DNA of 64,000 nt from Oxalicibacterium solurbis. GTDB taxonomy: Bacteria; Pseudomonadota; Gammaproteobacteria; Burkholderiales; Burkholderiaceae_D. The stretch covers positions 744,001 to 808,000 of the forward strand of contig NZ_BMDP01000001.1 of the NCBI RefSeq assembly GCF_014635845.1. The letters are read 5' to 3'. Positions 18,931 through 29,093 of the stretch are shown here, piece by piece (position 1 is the first letter of the stretch; each line of letters opens with the position of its first letter). The notes beneath the pieces are model-generated. The model worked only from the letters and a program-made list of their open reading frames with translations. It searched no databases and had not been told where the DNA came from. The position numbers were made by a program, and so were the translations under genes.

Positions 18931-20097
18931 GTGCTCATCGATTTCTTCTTCCGCCTGCGCGATGCCGGCATTCCGGTTTCGATCAAGGAATTCCTGCTGT
19001 TGCTGCAGGCGCTCGATCGCGAAGTCATCGATTATTCGTTCGACGATTTCTACTATCTGGCGCGGCTGTCGCTGGTCAAGGACGAAGCCAATTTCGACAA
19101 GTTCGACCGCGCCTTCGCGCAATACTTCCACGGCATCGAAACCGCCATCGACCAGGAATCCGTTCCGCTCGAGTGGCTGATGCAGCGCGCGATGCGCGAA
19201 CTGACCGACGAACAACGCGCAGCGCTGCAGAAATTCGGCTACGACAAGCTGCTGGACCGCCTGAAGGAATTGCTGAAGGAACAGAAGGAACGCCACGAAG
19301 GCGGCGGCAAGTGGATAGGCACCGGCGGCACCTCGCCGTTCGGCAACAGCGGCACCAACCCGGAAGGCATACGCATCGGCGGCGAGAGCCGGCATCGCAG
19401 CGCCGTCAAGGTGTGGGAGCAGCGCGTCTATCGCGACTACGACGCATCGCGCGAAATCGGCACGCGCAACATCAAGGTCGCCTTGCGCCGGCTGCGCTGC
19501 TTCGCGCGTCAGGGCGCAGCCAGCGAACTGGCGCTCGACGAGACGATACGCTCCACCGCCAACAACGCCGGCTGGCTGGACATCCGCATGCGGCCGGAGC
19601 GCCGCAACAGCGTCAAGGTGCTGATGCTGCTGGACGTCGGCGGTTCGATGGACGATCACATCCAGCAGACCGAAGAACTGTTCTCGGCGGCCAAGGCCGA
19701 ATTCAAGCATCTCGATTTCTTTTACTTCCACAACTGCGTCTACGACCATTTGTGGCGCAACAATCATTTACGGCAATCGGAACGCTTCCCGACATGGGAT
19801 GTGCTGCGCACCTATCCGCCGGACACCAAGCTGATCTTCGTCGGCGATGCGACGATGAGCCCGTACGAAATCCTGCGGCCCGGCGGCGCCATCGACTATC
19901 ACAACGACGAAGCCGGCACCGCATGGCTGCAGCGCTTCACGAAGGCATTTCCGAGTTACGTGTGGCTCAATCCCGAACCGGAACACCTGTGGCAATACCG
20001 GCAATCGATCGCGATCATCCGTCAGCAGATGCACGACCGCATGGTGCCGCTGACGCTGGAAGGACTGGAACGGGGAATGCGGCTGCTGGCGAAATAG
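18931..20097 (+). CDS. VWA domain-containing CoxE-like protein
   Basis: Protein of 388 residues, likely starting at GTG 18931 (L-I-D-F-F-F-R-L-R-D follows). The N-terminal half is helical; residues about 115-135 are Gly-rich (EGGGKWIGTGGTSPFGNSG in part). The C-terminal half is a von Willebrand A-like domain with the MIDAS segment LMLLDVGGSMDDHI at about residues 228-241. Its D-x-G-G-S form is usual for CoxE-type proteins rather than D-x-S-x-S. It is the partner of the upstream MoxR ATPase, spaced by 18 bp. Confidence 0.9.
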   Translation: MLIDFFFRLRDAGIPVSIKEFLLLLQALDREVIDYSFDDFYYLARLSLVKDEANFDKFDRAFAQYFHGIETAIDQESVPLEWLMQRAMRELTDEQRAALQKFGYDKLLDRLKELLKEQKERHEGGGKWIGTGGTSPFGNSGTNPEGIRIGGESRHRSAVKVWEQRVYRDYDASREIGTRNIKVALRRLRCFARQGAASELALDETIRSTANNAGWLDIRMRPERRNSVKVLMLLDVGGSMDDHIQQTEELFSAAKAEFKHLDFFYFHNCVYDHLWRNNHLRQSERFPTWDVLRTYPPDTKLIFVGDATMSPYEILRPGGAIDYHNDEAGTAWLQRFTKAFPSYVWLNPEPEHLWQYRQSIAIIRQQMHDRMVPLTLEGLERGMRLLAK

Positions 20098-20188
20098 ACG
20101 GCAGGAAAAGCCGTGAGAAGCACGACAAAAACTCAGCAGGAAGCGCGGCAGAAAAACGTAACAGGAAAGCGCCGCCGAATGCGGTGCG

Positions 20189-21016
20189 TCAGCGCGTCAG
20201 GTGCATGAATTTCTTCAGCGCGCTGACCAGATGATGGCCGGCCACTGGCTTCGTCAGGAAGCCGTCAAAACCGGCATGCTTCGCGCGCACCGGATCGTAG
20301 CCGTTAAGCCGCGGCGTCAGGAAGACAACGGACGTGCGATCGTTAGGCCGCACCGATTTGACCGCATGGCACAGGCGATACGGATCGATCTCCGTCATCG
20401 ACGTATTGATCATGACGACCGCCACGCGCTGCCGCGCGCAGGCTCCCTCCGCTTCCGCTTCACCGCTGGCCCACAGCACTTCGACCTTGCTGCGCACCAG
20501 CAGCTCGGCAACGAAATCGCGGAAAGCCGGCGTCTTGTCGACCACCAGCACGGCGCCGCCGTGTATCAGTTCGGCACGCATCTTGCGATATTCGGCGGGA
20601 TCGGTCAGGTCGATGTCGACGCGATCGCGGCGGCGGCGCTCCGGCACCGCAACGACGTCGGATGCTTCCAGCTTGGATAGGGCATCGGCGCGTTTCTCGA
20701 CCAGCTGGTCCAGCGCATCGAACATGCGGTGCCAGCGGATCGGACGCTCGACACGTACGTACGGCACGTCGATCGGCGGCTCGCCGACCAGCAATGCCGG
20801 CCGCACGTCGCTCGGGCGCAGGTCGGACAAGGTCAGCAGCGCCTTCAGCTCGGAAGCGTTGGCGATGTACATGTCCGGGTCCTGCAAGTTGTCGTCGTCA
20901 AGCCGGAAATAACCGTAGCCCTTGCCCTGACCGAGGGCAAAGGTGGCATCGAAAATTTCGGTTTCCTGCGGACTGAAGCCGATCAGGCGGACAGCAAAGG
21001 GAAAACTGTTCGTCAT
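20189..21016 (-). CDS. Degenerate response-regulator receiver protein
   Basis: Soluble protein of 275 residues. The first 150 residues have no family I recognise. The last 120 residues look like a receiver domain: GGAVLVVDKTPAFRDFVAELL (acidic-pocket strand, second Asp replaced by Lys), then VVMINTSMTEIDPYRLCHAVK, then SVVFLTPRLNGYD and FDGFLTKPV with the conserved Lys. At the phospho-acceptor position Asn replaces Asp, so it should not be phosphorylated in the normal way. No histidine kinase is adjacent. Its N-terminal part may be a sensing or partner-binding domain. Confidence 0.75.
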   Translation of the reverse strand: MTNSFPFAVRLIGFSPQETEIFDATFALGQGKGYGYFRLDDDNLQDPDMYIANASELKALLTLSDLRPSDVRPALLVGEPPIDVPYVRVERPIRWHRMFDALDQLVEKRADALSKLEASDVVAVPERRRRDRVDIDLTDPAEYRKMRAELIHGGAVLVVDKTPAFRDFVAELLVRSKVEVLWASGEAEAEGACARQRVAVVMINTSMTEIDPYRLCHAVKSVRPNDRTSVVFLTPRLNGYDPVRAKHAGFDGFLTKPVAGHHLVSALKKFMHLTR

Positions 21017-21077
21017 CGTTCGGATAGCGGAGGCAAAAACTTGCTTGTTGATCTCCCGGCTTCAGTGCGGAGCTGCG

Positions 21078-21755
21078 CTATCTGTCGCCGCGCACGTGGC
21101 GGCACCAGACCAGCAGCGAGATTGCAAACACGACAGGCAGCAGCATTTCGAAGCCTTCTTCGTGCATATTGCAAATCTCCCCCTGCACTTCCGTCAGGAA
21201 GATGTGGTAATCGACATTCAGCGTCGCTTCCAGGCGATCGCAGATCTTGGTGAAGATCACCAATGCGATCGACAGGATCGTCAGACGGCCCCATGCCTGG
21301 CGCCAGCCCTTCGTGCGATACAGATAAAGGATGAAAGCGAACAGCATCCACAGCATGATGCCGATGCAGATCACGGCCACCAGCCCGCCCCAGAATTTCT
21401 GCGCGAACGGCACGCCGTCCATCTTGTAGAAATGGTGCTTGAAGATGCTCTGTGCAGTGAAAGCCTTGTGCAGGTCCGCTTCGCGTGCGGCGAAGATCAG
21501 GCTCAATGCTGCAGTTCCCAGCCCCCACTTTTGGAAGCCGAGCTTGTACAGGCACAGCACCGCCAGCGCAATCCACAGCGGCGGCGACACCACTTCGAAG
21601 AAGCCGGATTCGCTGGTCAGCTTGTGGGTTACGGAAACATCGATCGTATAGATGATGAAAAACAGCATCGCCGAAAACAGCAGCAATGCGATCACCACGA
21701 TTTTCTCGATGGGCTGGATCGGTTGGGACGGTTGAATGGTCGGATGTGAAGACAT
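21078..21755 (-). CDS. Hypothetical membrane protein, about six TM segments
   Basis: Protein of 225 residues that I do not recognise. Hydrophobic segments lie around residues 18-38, 58-72, 80-90, 122-145, 156-170 and 202-216. The non-membrane part includes EADLHKAFTAQSIFKHHFY between helices 3 and 4, rich in His and aromatic residues. It is preceded by a proline- and glutamine-rich N-terminus. It lies 61 bp upstream of the degenerate receiver gene on the same strand and may be co-transcribed with it. Confidence 0.6.
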   Translation of the reverse strand: MSSHPTIQPSQPIQPIEKIVVIALLLFSAMLFFIIYTIDVSVTHKLTSESGFFEVVSPPLWIALAVLCLYKLGFQKWGLGTAALSLIFAAREADLHKAFTAQSIFKHHFYKMDGVPFAQKFWGGLVAVICIGIMLWMLFAFILYLYRTKGWRQAWGRLTILSIALVIFTKICDRLEATLNVDYHIFLTEVQGEICNMHEEGFEMLLPVVFAISLLVWCRHVRGDR

Positions 21756-22108
21756 GGGAATCAGTGCTGTTGACAGTAAATCATGAACTTTACCCGGAAA
21801 CGCAACGATACGCCGCGTCGCGGATTTTCCGTCCGCGGATCAAGTTCGCTCCCCTCTGTCTCGTCACAATGTTAAAAACACAGCGTTGTTCGATATTGGA
21901 GCGTGTTTGCGGGAAAAGCGCCAGTAACGCCTTGCAAATCTAACCATATTTAACAATTGATCACCTGCTTTTGCCACAATATCTTTTCGGCAATTCCTCG
22001 ACCGTCAGCATACGGCAACGCATTTTTCATTAGAATGCAGACACTTTTGACACTTTGGGCCTGTAGCTTTTCCCAGTAATACAGGCACACGATCTAACCA
22101 GCGACCGC
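21756..22108. other. 353-bp divergent intergenic region upstream of parE
   Basis: No gene is seen. It must hold the promoters of parE (+) and of the membrane protein gene (-). A possible parE promoter is TTGATC, 17 bp, TATCTT at 21957-21985. A TTGACA at about 22047 has no good -10 at the right spacing. Confidence 0.5.
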
Positions 22109-24088
22109 ATGGCCACCAAAAAATCCGACTACAGCGAATCCTCCATCCGCGTCCTCAAGGGACTCGAACCGGTCAAGCAACGTCCGGGCATGTACACCCG
22201 CACCGAAAACCCGCTGCACATCATCCAGGAAGTCATCGACAATGCCTCCGACGAAGCGCTCGGCGGCTTCGGCAGGAACATCATCGTCACGCAGAACGCC
22301 GACGGCAGCGTCAGCGTCGAGGATGACGGCCGTGGCATTCCGGTCGGCCTGCATCCGGAAGAAAAGGTGCCGACCGTCGAGATCGTCTTCACCCGCCTGC
22401 ATGCGGGCGGCAAGTTCGACAAGGGTTCGGGCGGCGCCTATGCGTTCTCCGGCGGCCTGCACGGCGTCGGCGTGTCGGTGACGAACGCGCTATCGAAGCG
22501 GCTGGAGATCAGCGTCTGGCGCGACAACGCCTTCCATACGCTGGCCTTCGCCGACGGCGACGTCGTCGAGAAGCTGAAATCGCGTCCGCTCAATCGCGAC
22601 GAGAAGCGCAACGGCACGCGCGTGACCGCGTGGCCCGATCCGAAATACTTCGATTCGTCGGCAATCCCGCAGGCCGAACTGCAACGCCTGCTGCGCTCCA
22701 AGGCCGTGCTGCTGCCGGGCGTGAAAGTCACGCTGGTCAACGGCAAGACCGGCGAATCGCAAAGCTGGCAGTACGAACAGGGGCTGCGCGGCTATCTGAA
22801 CGAAATGCTGGCGCAAACCTCTCATTCCGAACCACTGATTCCGCTGTTCGAAGGCGAGCAATATGCGGACGGTGACGCCGACGGTTTTGCCGAAGGTGAA
22901 GGCGCGGCCTGGGTCGTCGCCTGGACCGAAGACGGCCCCGTGGTGCGCGAATCGTATGTAAACCTGATCCCGACCTCGAACGGCGGCACGCATGAATCCG
23001 GCCTGCGCGAAGGCTTGTTTGGTGCGGTGAAGAGTTTCGTCGAACTGCATTCGATGCTGCCGAAAGGCGTCAAGCTGCTGCCGGAAGACGTGTTCGCGCG
23101 CGTCTCCTTCGTGCTGTCGGCCAAGGTGCTCGATCCGCAATTCCAGGGCCAGATCAAGGAACGCCTGAACTCGCGCGACGCCGTGCGCCTGGTCGCCACC
23201 TTCTCGCGCCCTGCGCTTGAACTGTGGCTGAACCAGCACGTGGATTACGGCAAGAAGCTGGCCGAGCTCGTCATCAAGCAGGCACAGTCGCGGCTGCGTT
23301 CGGCGCAGAAAGTCGAGAAGAAAAAATCGTCCGGCGTGGCCGTGCTGCCGGGCAAGCTGACCGACTGCGAATCGACCGACATCACACGCAACGAACTGTT
23401 CCTGGTCGAGGGCGATTCCGCCGGCGGCTCGGCCAAGATGGGCCGCGACAAGGAATTCCAGGCGATCCTGCCGTTGCGCGGCAAGGTGCTGAATTCGTGG
23501 GAAACCGAGCGCGACCGCCTGTTCGCCAACAACGAGATCCACGACATCGCCGTCGCACTCGGCGTCGATCCGCACGGCATCAATGACGACATTGATGTCA
23601 GCGGTTTGCGCTACGGCCGCATCTGCATCCTGTCCGATGCGGACGTCGACGGTTCGCACATTCAGGTGCTGTTGCTGACGCTGTTCTTCAAGCACTTCCC
23701 GCAACTGATCCAGCGCGGCCACATCTGCATCGCGCGGCCGCCGCTGTACCGCGTCGATGCGCCGGCACGCGGCAAGAAGCCGATCCAGAAATTTTATGCA
23801 TTGGACGACGGCGAACTGGAAGCGATCGAAGACAAGTTGCGCAAGGACGGCGTCAAGGACAATGCCTGGGGCATCTCGCGCTTCAAGGGCCTGGGCGAGA
23901 TGAATGCCGAACAGCTGTGGGAAACCACGATGAATCCGGACACGCGCCGCCTGCTGCCGGTTTCGCTCGGCGAATTCGACCAGACCGCTTCGGAGTCACG
24001 CTTCAACATGCTGATGGGCAAGGGCGAAGCCGCCGCGCGCCGTGCATGGATCGAAGAACATGGCAACGAAGTCGAAGCCGACATCTGA
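22109..24088 (+). CDS. parE: DNA topoisomerase IV subunit B
   Basis: ATPase subunit of topoisomerase IV, which decatenates daughter chromosomes; 659 residues. The GHKL ATP site is seen in EVIDNASDEALGG and VEDDGRGIPVGLHPE at the N-terminus, followed by AYAFSGGLHGVGVSVTNALS. The TOPRIM domain has LVEGDSAGGSAKMGRDKEFQAILPLRG (in two pieces) and SDADVDGSHIQVLLLTLFF. The C-terminus has GLGEMNAEQLWETTMNP. The length is close to E. coli ParE (630) rather than GyrB (about 800). parC follows 146 bp downstream on the same strand. Confidence 0.96.
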   Translation: MATKKSDYSESSIRVLKGLEPVKQRPGMYTRTENPLHIIQEVIDNASDEALGGFGRNIIVTQNADGSVSVEDDGRGIPVGLHPEEKVPTVEIVFTRLHAGGKFDKGSGGAYAFSGGLHGVGVSVTNALSKRLEISVWRDNAFHTLAFADGDVVEKLKSRPLNRDEKRNGTRVTAWPDPKYFDSSAIPQAELQRLLRSKAVLLPGVKVTLVNGKTGESQSWQYEQGLRGYLNEMLAQTSHSEPLIPLFEGEQYADGDADGFAEGEGAAWVVAWTEDGPVVRESYVNLIPTSNGGTHESGLREGLFGAVKSFVELHSMLPKGVKLLPEDVFARVSFVLSAKVLDPQFQGQIKERLNSRDAVRLVATFSRPALELWLNQHVDYGKKLAELVIKQAQSRLRSAQKVEKKKSSGVAVLPGKLTDCESTDITRNELFLVEGDSAGGSAKMGRDKEFQAILPLRGKVLNSWETERDRLFANNEIHDIAVALGVDPHGINDDIDVSGLRYGRICILSDADVDGSHIQVLLLTLFFKHFPQLIQRGHICIARPPLYRVDAPARGKKPIQKFYALDDGELEAIEDKLRKDGVKDNAWGISRFKGLGEMNAEQLWETTMNPDTRRLLPVSLGEFDQTASESRFNMLMGKGEAAARRAWIEEHGNEVEADI

Positions 24089-24234
24089 CGGTTCCGCCAT
24101 CGAGGCGATGACGGCGTTGCTTGGCCTTGCCGTGCCCCCGGCACTGTCTGCGGCCGCGCGCCTTGTCCTCGCCGCGATGCCGAAACCTTAACCTTTGAAG
24201 AATTTGCGTCACCAATCAACCCAGCAAGATCACG

Positions 24235-26550
24235 ATGACCGACCAAGCCAACCTGTTTGAAGAAACCGCACCCGCCGACGACAGCGAATCGCTGACGCTG
24301 GCCACCTTCGCCGAACGCGCCTATCTCGACTACGCGATCTCCGTCGTCAAGGGTCGCGCGCTGCCGGACGTCAGCGACGGCCAGAAGCCGGTGCAGCGCC
24401 GCATCCTGTACACGATGAACGAGCTCGGCCTGAACGCGGCGGCCAAGCCGCGCAAGTCCGCCGCCGTGGTCGGCGACGTGCTCGGCAAGCTGCATCCGCA
24501 CGGCGACCAGTCGGTGTACGACGCGCTGGTGCGCATGGCGCAGGATTTTTCGCTGCGCTATCCGCTGATCGACGGTCAGGGCAACTTCGGCTCGCGCGAT
24601 GGCGACGGCGCTGCGGCCATGCGCTACACCGAAGCGCGCCTGACGCCGATCGCGAAATTGCTGCTCGACGAGATCGACATGGGCACCGTCGAGCGCCAGC
24701 CGAACTACGACGGCTCGACCGACGAACCGACGCTGCTGCCGGGCCGCCTGCCCTTCGTGCTGCTGAATGGCGCGTCCGGCATCGCAGTTGGCATGGCGAC
24801 CGAAATTCCGTCGCACAACCTGCGCGAAGTGGCGCAGGCGGCAGTGGCAATGATCCGCAATCCGAAGCTGTCGCACGATGAAGTGATGGCACTGATTCCA
24901 GGACCGGATTTCCCCGGCGGCGGCCAGATCATCACCGCGCCATCGGCCATCAGCGAAATGTATGCGACAGGCCGCGGCAGCCTGAAGGTACGCGCAACGT
25001 GGAAGATCGAAGACCTCGCGCGCGGCCAGTGGCAGGCGGTCGTCACCGAACTGCCGCATGGCGTGTCGGCGCAGCGCGTGCTGGAAGAAATCGAGGAATT
25101 GACGAACCCGAAGGTCAAGCTCGGCAAGAAATCGCTGTCGCCGGAACAGACGGCGATGAAGCAGACCATGCTGGGCATGCTGGATGCAGTGCGCGACGAA
25201 GCCGGCCGCGATGCGCCGGTGCGCCTCGTGTTCGAGCCGAAATCGAAGAACCAGGACCAGACCGAGTTCATGAACATGCTGCTGGCGCACACGTCGCTGG
25301 AAACCAGTGTGTCCGTCAATCTCGTGATGATCGGCGGCGACGGCCGTCCGCGCCAGAAGGCATTGACCGACATCCTGCAGGAATGGATCACGTTCCGCTT
25401 CGAGACGGTGACGCGCCGCACACAGTTCCGCCTGCAGAAAGTGGACGATCGCATCCACATCCTCGAAGGCCGTGAAGCCATCCTGCTGAACATCGACAAG
25501 GTGATCAGGATCATCCGCGAATCGGACGAACCGAAACCGGCGCTGATCGATGCCTTCAAGCTGTCCGATCGCCAGGCCGAAGACATCCTCGAAATCCGCC
25601 TGCGCCAACTGGCACGGCTGGAGACGATCAAGATCCAGCAGGAACTGTCAGAATTGCGCAGCGAGAAAGCGACGCTGCACGATCTGCTCGACAATCCGTC
25701 GTCGATGAAGCGCCAGATCATCAAGGAAATCGAAGCCGATGCGAAACAGTACGGCGACGACCGCCGCACGCTGATCGAAGTCGCCGAACGTGCCGTGGCC
25801 GAAACCAAGGTCGTCGACGAACCGGTCACCGTCGTCATCTCGCAGAAAGGCTGGGTGCGTGCGCGTACCGGCCACGGCCACGATCCGGCGCAGTTCACGT
25901 TCAAGGCCGGCGACGCGCTGTACGGCACCTTCGAATGCCGCACGGTCGAAACGCTGCTGGTGTTCGGATCCAACGGCCGCATCTATTCGGTACCGGTTTC
26001 CGCACTGCCCGGTGCGCGCGGCGACGGCGTGCCGATCACCACGCTGATCGAACTAGCCAGCGGCACCCGCGTGCTGCACTACTTCGCCGGCACGCCGGAG
26101 ACGACGCTGCTGCTGTCGTCCACCGCAGGCTACGGCTTCATCGCCAGGGCTGGCGACATGACGGCACGCACGCGTGGCGGAAAATCCTTCATCACGCTCG
26201 ACGATGGTGACGAGCCGCTGAAGCCGGCACCGCTGATGGCAGATGCGAGCGCAATCGCCTGCCTGTCGGAAAAAGGCCGCCTGCTGGTGTTCGGCCTCGA
26301 CGAAATCAAGTCGCTGTCGGCTGGCGGCCGCGGCGTGATCCTGATGGATCTGGAAAAAGGCGAGAAGCTGCAAGCCGCCCAGGCCATCAGCCAGCGCGGC
26401 GTGATCGTCACCGGTGCCGGTCGCGGCGGCAAGACGCAGGAAGTGACGTTGTCCGCATCCGCACTCGCGCCGCACATCGGCAAGCGTGCGCGCAAGGGCA
26501 AGGCGCTGGATGCGAAGATCAAGCCGGCTGCGCTGGCACCGCAAGGCTAA
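24235..26550 (+). CDS. parC: DNA topoisomerase IV subunit A
   Basis: DNA-breaking subunit of topoisomerase IV, 771 residues. The N-terminal breakage domain has [24 protein letters not shown] and the active-site region [21 protein letters not shown] with the catalytic Tyr. The quinolone-pocket segment reads [19 protein letters not shown]; Gln92 is at the position of E. coli ParC Ser80. The C-terminal domain is a shorter beta-pinwheel with repeated blades (for example [19 protein letters not shown]). It is 146 bp behind parE and so probably in the same operon. Confidence 0.96.
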   Translation: MTDQANLFEETAPADDSESLTLATFAERAYLDYAISVVKGRALPDVSDGQKPVQRRILYTMNELGLNAAAKPRKSAAVVGDVLGKLHPHGDQSVYDALVRMAQDFSLRYPLIDGQGNFGSRDGDGAAAMRYTEARLTPIAKLLLDEIDMGTVERQPNYDGSTDEPTLLPGRLPFVLLNGASGIAVGMATEIPSHNLREVAQAAVAMIRNPKLSHDEVMALIPGPDFPGGGQIITAPSAISEMYATGRGSLKVRATWKIEDLARGQWQAVVTELPHGVSAQRVLEEIEELTNPKVKLGKKSLSPEQTAMKQTMLGMLDAVRDEAGRDAPVRLVFEPKSKNQDQTEFMNMLLAHTSLETSVSVNLVMIGGDGRPRQKALTDILQEWITFRFETVTRRTQFRLQKVDDRIHILEGREAILLNIDKVIRIIRESDEPKPALIDAFKLSDRQAEDILEIRLRQLARLETIKIQQELSELRSEKATLHDLLDNPSSMKRQIIKEIEADAKQYGDDRRTLIEVAERAVAETKVVDEPVTVVISQKGWVRARTGHGHDPAQFTFKAGDALYGTFECRTVETLLVFGSNGRIYSVPVSALPGARGDGVPITTLIELASGTRVLHYFAGTPETTLLLSSTAGYGFIARAGDMTARTRGGKSFITLDDGDEPLKPAPLMADASAIACLSEKGRLLVFGLDEIKSLSAGGRGVILMDLEKGEKLQAAQAISQRGVIVTGAGRGGKTQEVTLSASALAPHIGKRARKGKALDAKIKPAALAPQG

Positions 26551-26557
26551 GGCAGAC

Positions 26558-27682
26558 ATGCCGAAGGCAGCAGGAACGGCCAGACGCAGGACGAGCCTGC
26601 TGCACCTGATGCTGGCCGCTGCCGCCTTCGTCACCGGCTGCAGCGGCGGCAATCCCTACTACGATCCGGACAAGCGCCACCACACGCCGGACGGTTTTCG
26701 CAACAACTACATCGAAGGCAAGGGCGACGCATCCTTTCTCAAATGGCAGTGGGAGCGCTTGACGCAAGGCTTGCCGAAACCGCCGGCCGACGGCTATGCG
26801 ACACCACGCACCGAACCCGATGCAACGTGGCTGCAAGCGAATACGCAAACCACTTCCGCTACCTGGATCAACCACGCCACCGTGCTGGTGCAACTGCGCG
26901 GCCTGAACATCCTGACCGATCCGATCTGGTCGGAGCGCGCCTCTCCCTTCAGCTTCATGGGTCCGAAGCGGCATGCGCAGCCCGGACTGCCTTTCGCGCA
27001 GTTGCCGCACATCGACGTCGTGCTGATCTCGCACAACCATTACGATCACCTCGACCGTGCGACGGTGCTGAAACTGAACGCACAGGCCGGCGGCGCACCG
27101 CTGTTTCTGGTGCCGCTCGGCATCAAGCCGTGGATGAACGACATCGGCATCACGAACGTGCAGGAACTGGACTGGTGGGACAAGAAGACGCTGAAAGGCA
27201 TCGATTTCAATTTCGTGCCGGTGCAGCACTGGTCGGCACGCGGCCTGAGCGATGGTTTCAGGACATTATGGGGCGGCTGGGCGGTGCAGGCGCCGGCAGC
27301 AGCGGACGCCACCAATCCCGATCCATCGCAAGCGCCGTTCTCCTCGCCGTTTTCCTTCTTCTTCGCCGGCGATACGGGCCTGTCGAAAGACTTCGACGAC
27401 ATCGCCAAACGCTTTCATCGTTTCGATCTCGCACTGTTGCCGATCGGCGCCTACGAACCGCGCTGGTTCATGCAGGCGCAGCACGTCGATCCGGCACAAG
27501 CTGTACAAATCCACCGAACCGTACATGCGGACAAATCCATCGCCATCCATTGGGGCACCTTCGAGATGGCCGACGAATCGCTGGACGAACCGCCGAAAGC
27601 GCTGGCGCGTGCCCTGCAACAGGACGGCATTCCGGCCGATCGTTTCGTCACGCTGAAACTGGGCGAGACGATACGGTTCTGA
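26558..27682 (+). CDS. NAPE-PLD-like metallo-beta-lactamase fold lipoprotein
   Basis: Predicted lipoprotein hydrolase of 374 residues, starting at the ATG at 26558, 8 bp after parC. The N-terminus is basic, then hydrophobic, with the lipobox VTGC (Cys28). The metallo-beta-lactamase metal motif is ISHNHYDHLD around residues 155-164. Further ligands are likely in VQHWSARG, FAGDTGLSK and AIHWGTFEMADE. It matches the family of NAPE-phospholipase D-like and UlaG-like enzymes. The natural substrate in bacteria is unknown; membrane-lipid hydrolysis is an inference from the family. Confidence 0.88.
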   Translation: MPKAAGTARRRTSLLHLMLAAAAFVTGCSGGNPYYDPDKRHHTPDGFRNNYIEGKGDASFLKWQWERLTQGLPKPPADGYATPRTEPDATWLQANTQTTSATWINHATVLVQLRGLNILTDPIWSERASPFSFMGPKRHAQPGLPFAQLPHIDVVLISHNHYDHLDRATVLKLNAQAGGAPLFLVPLGIKPWMNDIGITNVQELDWWDKKTLKGIDFNFVPVQHWSARGLSDGFRTLWGGWAVQAPAAADATNPDPSQAPFSSPFSFFFAGDTGLSKDFDDIAKRFHRFDLALLPIGAYEPRWFMQAQHVDPAQAVQIHRTVHADKSIAIHWGTFEMADESLDEPPKALARALQQDGIPADRFVTLKLGETIRF

Positions 27683-27768
27683 CGCAGCGCTTTCCCGCAG
27701 TTCTGTGCATTGCCAATGCATGGAGCTGCTTCGAGAATGACGCGCAAGGATTGCAAAGACCAAAAAAC

Positions 27769-27798
27769 AAAAGCGGACAATTTGTCCGCTTTTTTTTC
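27769..27798 (+). terminator. Rho-independent terminator, bidirectional
   Basis: A-rich stretch, stem AAAGCGGACAA / TTGTCCGCTTT with a minimal loop, then eight T. It lies between the lipoprotein hydrolase (+) and the aminotransferase (-). Confidence 0.88.
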
Positions 27799-27845
27799 CC
27801 GATTGCCGATCTTCAGGTTCTCGGCCTTCCATATCGACACACGAT

Positions 27846-29042
27846 CTACTTCATCTTCGCTGCGATCAGCTTCGCCAGCTTTTCCACGCCCTCGCGTATC
27901 TTCGCCGGCGGCACCGTGACGAAGCTCAGCCGCAGCGTATTCTTCTCCGGCTCGTTCGCATAGAACGGCGCGCCCGGCACGAAGGCGACGTGATGTTCGA
28001 TCGCTTCTTCCAGCAACTGCATGCTGTCGATATGCGTCGGCAGCTTGACCCAGATGAACATGCCGCCTTCCGGCTTGTTCCACGTCACGCCAGCCGGAAA
28101 AAATTCCTGCATCGCATCCAGCATCGCCTGGCATTGATTCGCATACAGCGTGCGGATAGACGGGATGTGCTGCGACAGGAAACCGTCCTTGATCGTTTCG
28201 TAGACCACCATCTGCGTCAGCTGCGACGTATGCAGATCGGCCGCCTGCTTGGCCTGCTCCAGCTTGCGGATCAGCGGCACCGGTGCGACCACGTAGCCAA
28301 GGCGAATGCCGGGCGTCAGCACCTTGGAGAACGAACCCATGTAGATCACGCCGTCCGGATTCATCGCCACCATCTTCGGCAGCGGCTCGTTGCGATAGCT
28401 GAGCGCGCCGTATGGATCGTCCTCGATCAGCGGCAGGCCGAGACGCGCGCAGGTTTCCACCAGTTGCAGGCGACGCTCCACCGGCATCGTGCGGCCGGTC
28501 GGGTTCTGGAAATTCGGCAGCGCATACAGCAGACGCGCGCCGTCGGCGATCTTCTCGACTTCCCGCGGCAGCAGGCCATCGTCATCAGTCGGCACCGAAA
28601 CGAATTCCGGCTGATAGACGGAGAACGCCTGCAGCGCGCCCAGATAGCTCGGCGTCTCGACCAATACCTTGCTGCCTTCATCGATCAACACCTTGCCCAG
28701 CAGATCCAGCGCCTGCTGCGAACCGGACACCATCAGCACCTGTTCCATCGCGATGCGATTGTCCGGCGTGGACAGCGATTGCGCGATCCATTCGCGCAGC
28801 GGACCGTAACCGTCGGTCGGCCCGTACTGCAGCGCGACCTTGCCCTGGCGCGACAGCACGGTATCGAAAGCCTCTTTCATCCGCTCGATCGGAAACGTCT
28901 CTGGCGACGGCAGCCCGCCGGCGAACGAGATGATCTCCGGCCGCATCGTGACTTTCAGGATTTCGCGGATGACCGAACTCTGCAATTGCTGTGCACGTCG
29001 GGAGAATTGCCAGGCTATCGGCTTCGGATTGTTGATCTTCAT
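27846..29042 (-). CDS. PLP-dependent aminotransferase (class I/II, LysN/2-aminoadipate-like)
   Basis: Fold-type I aminotransferase of 398 residues. Features are IISFAGGLPSPETFP near the N-terminus, LQYGPTDGYGPLREWIAQ, ALPNFQNPTGRTMP and the PLP lysine in GSFSKVLTPGIRLGYVVAP. This pattern is typical of the 2-aminoadipate/aromatic/branched-chain broad-specificity group related to the catalytic domain of MocR regulators. It is the last gene of a minus-strand set, LysE-EamA-RidA-aminotransferase, divergent from a MocR regulator. Together these suggest catabolism and export of an amino acid. Confidence 0.9.
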   Translation of the reverse strand: MKINNPKPIAWQFSRRAQQLQSSVIREILKVTMRPEIISFAGGLPSPETFPIERMKEAFDTVLSRQGKVALQYGPTDGYGPLREWIAQSLSTPDNRIAMEQVLMVSGSQQALDLLGKVLIDEGSKVLVETPSYLGALQAFSVYQPEFVSVPTDDDGLLPREVEKIADGARLLYALPNFQNPTGRTMPVERRLQLVETCARLGLPLIEDDPYGALSYRNEPLPKMVAMNPDGVIYMGSFSKVLTPGIRLGYVVAPVPLIRKLEQAKQAADLHTSQLTQMVVYETIKDGFLSQHIPSIRTLYANQCQAMLDAMQEFFPAGVTWNKPEGGMFIWVKLPTHIDSMQLLEEAIEHHVAFVPGAPFYANEPEKNTLRLSFVTVPPAKIREGVEKLAKLIAAKMK

Positions 29043-29093
29043 GAATTGGTTCGTGAGGGATACGGGACAGACGCGAAGTACCGCGTCATGTCA

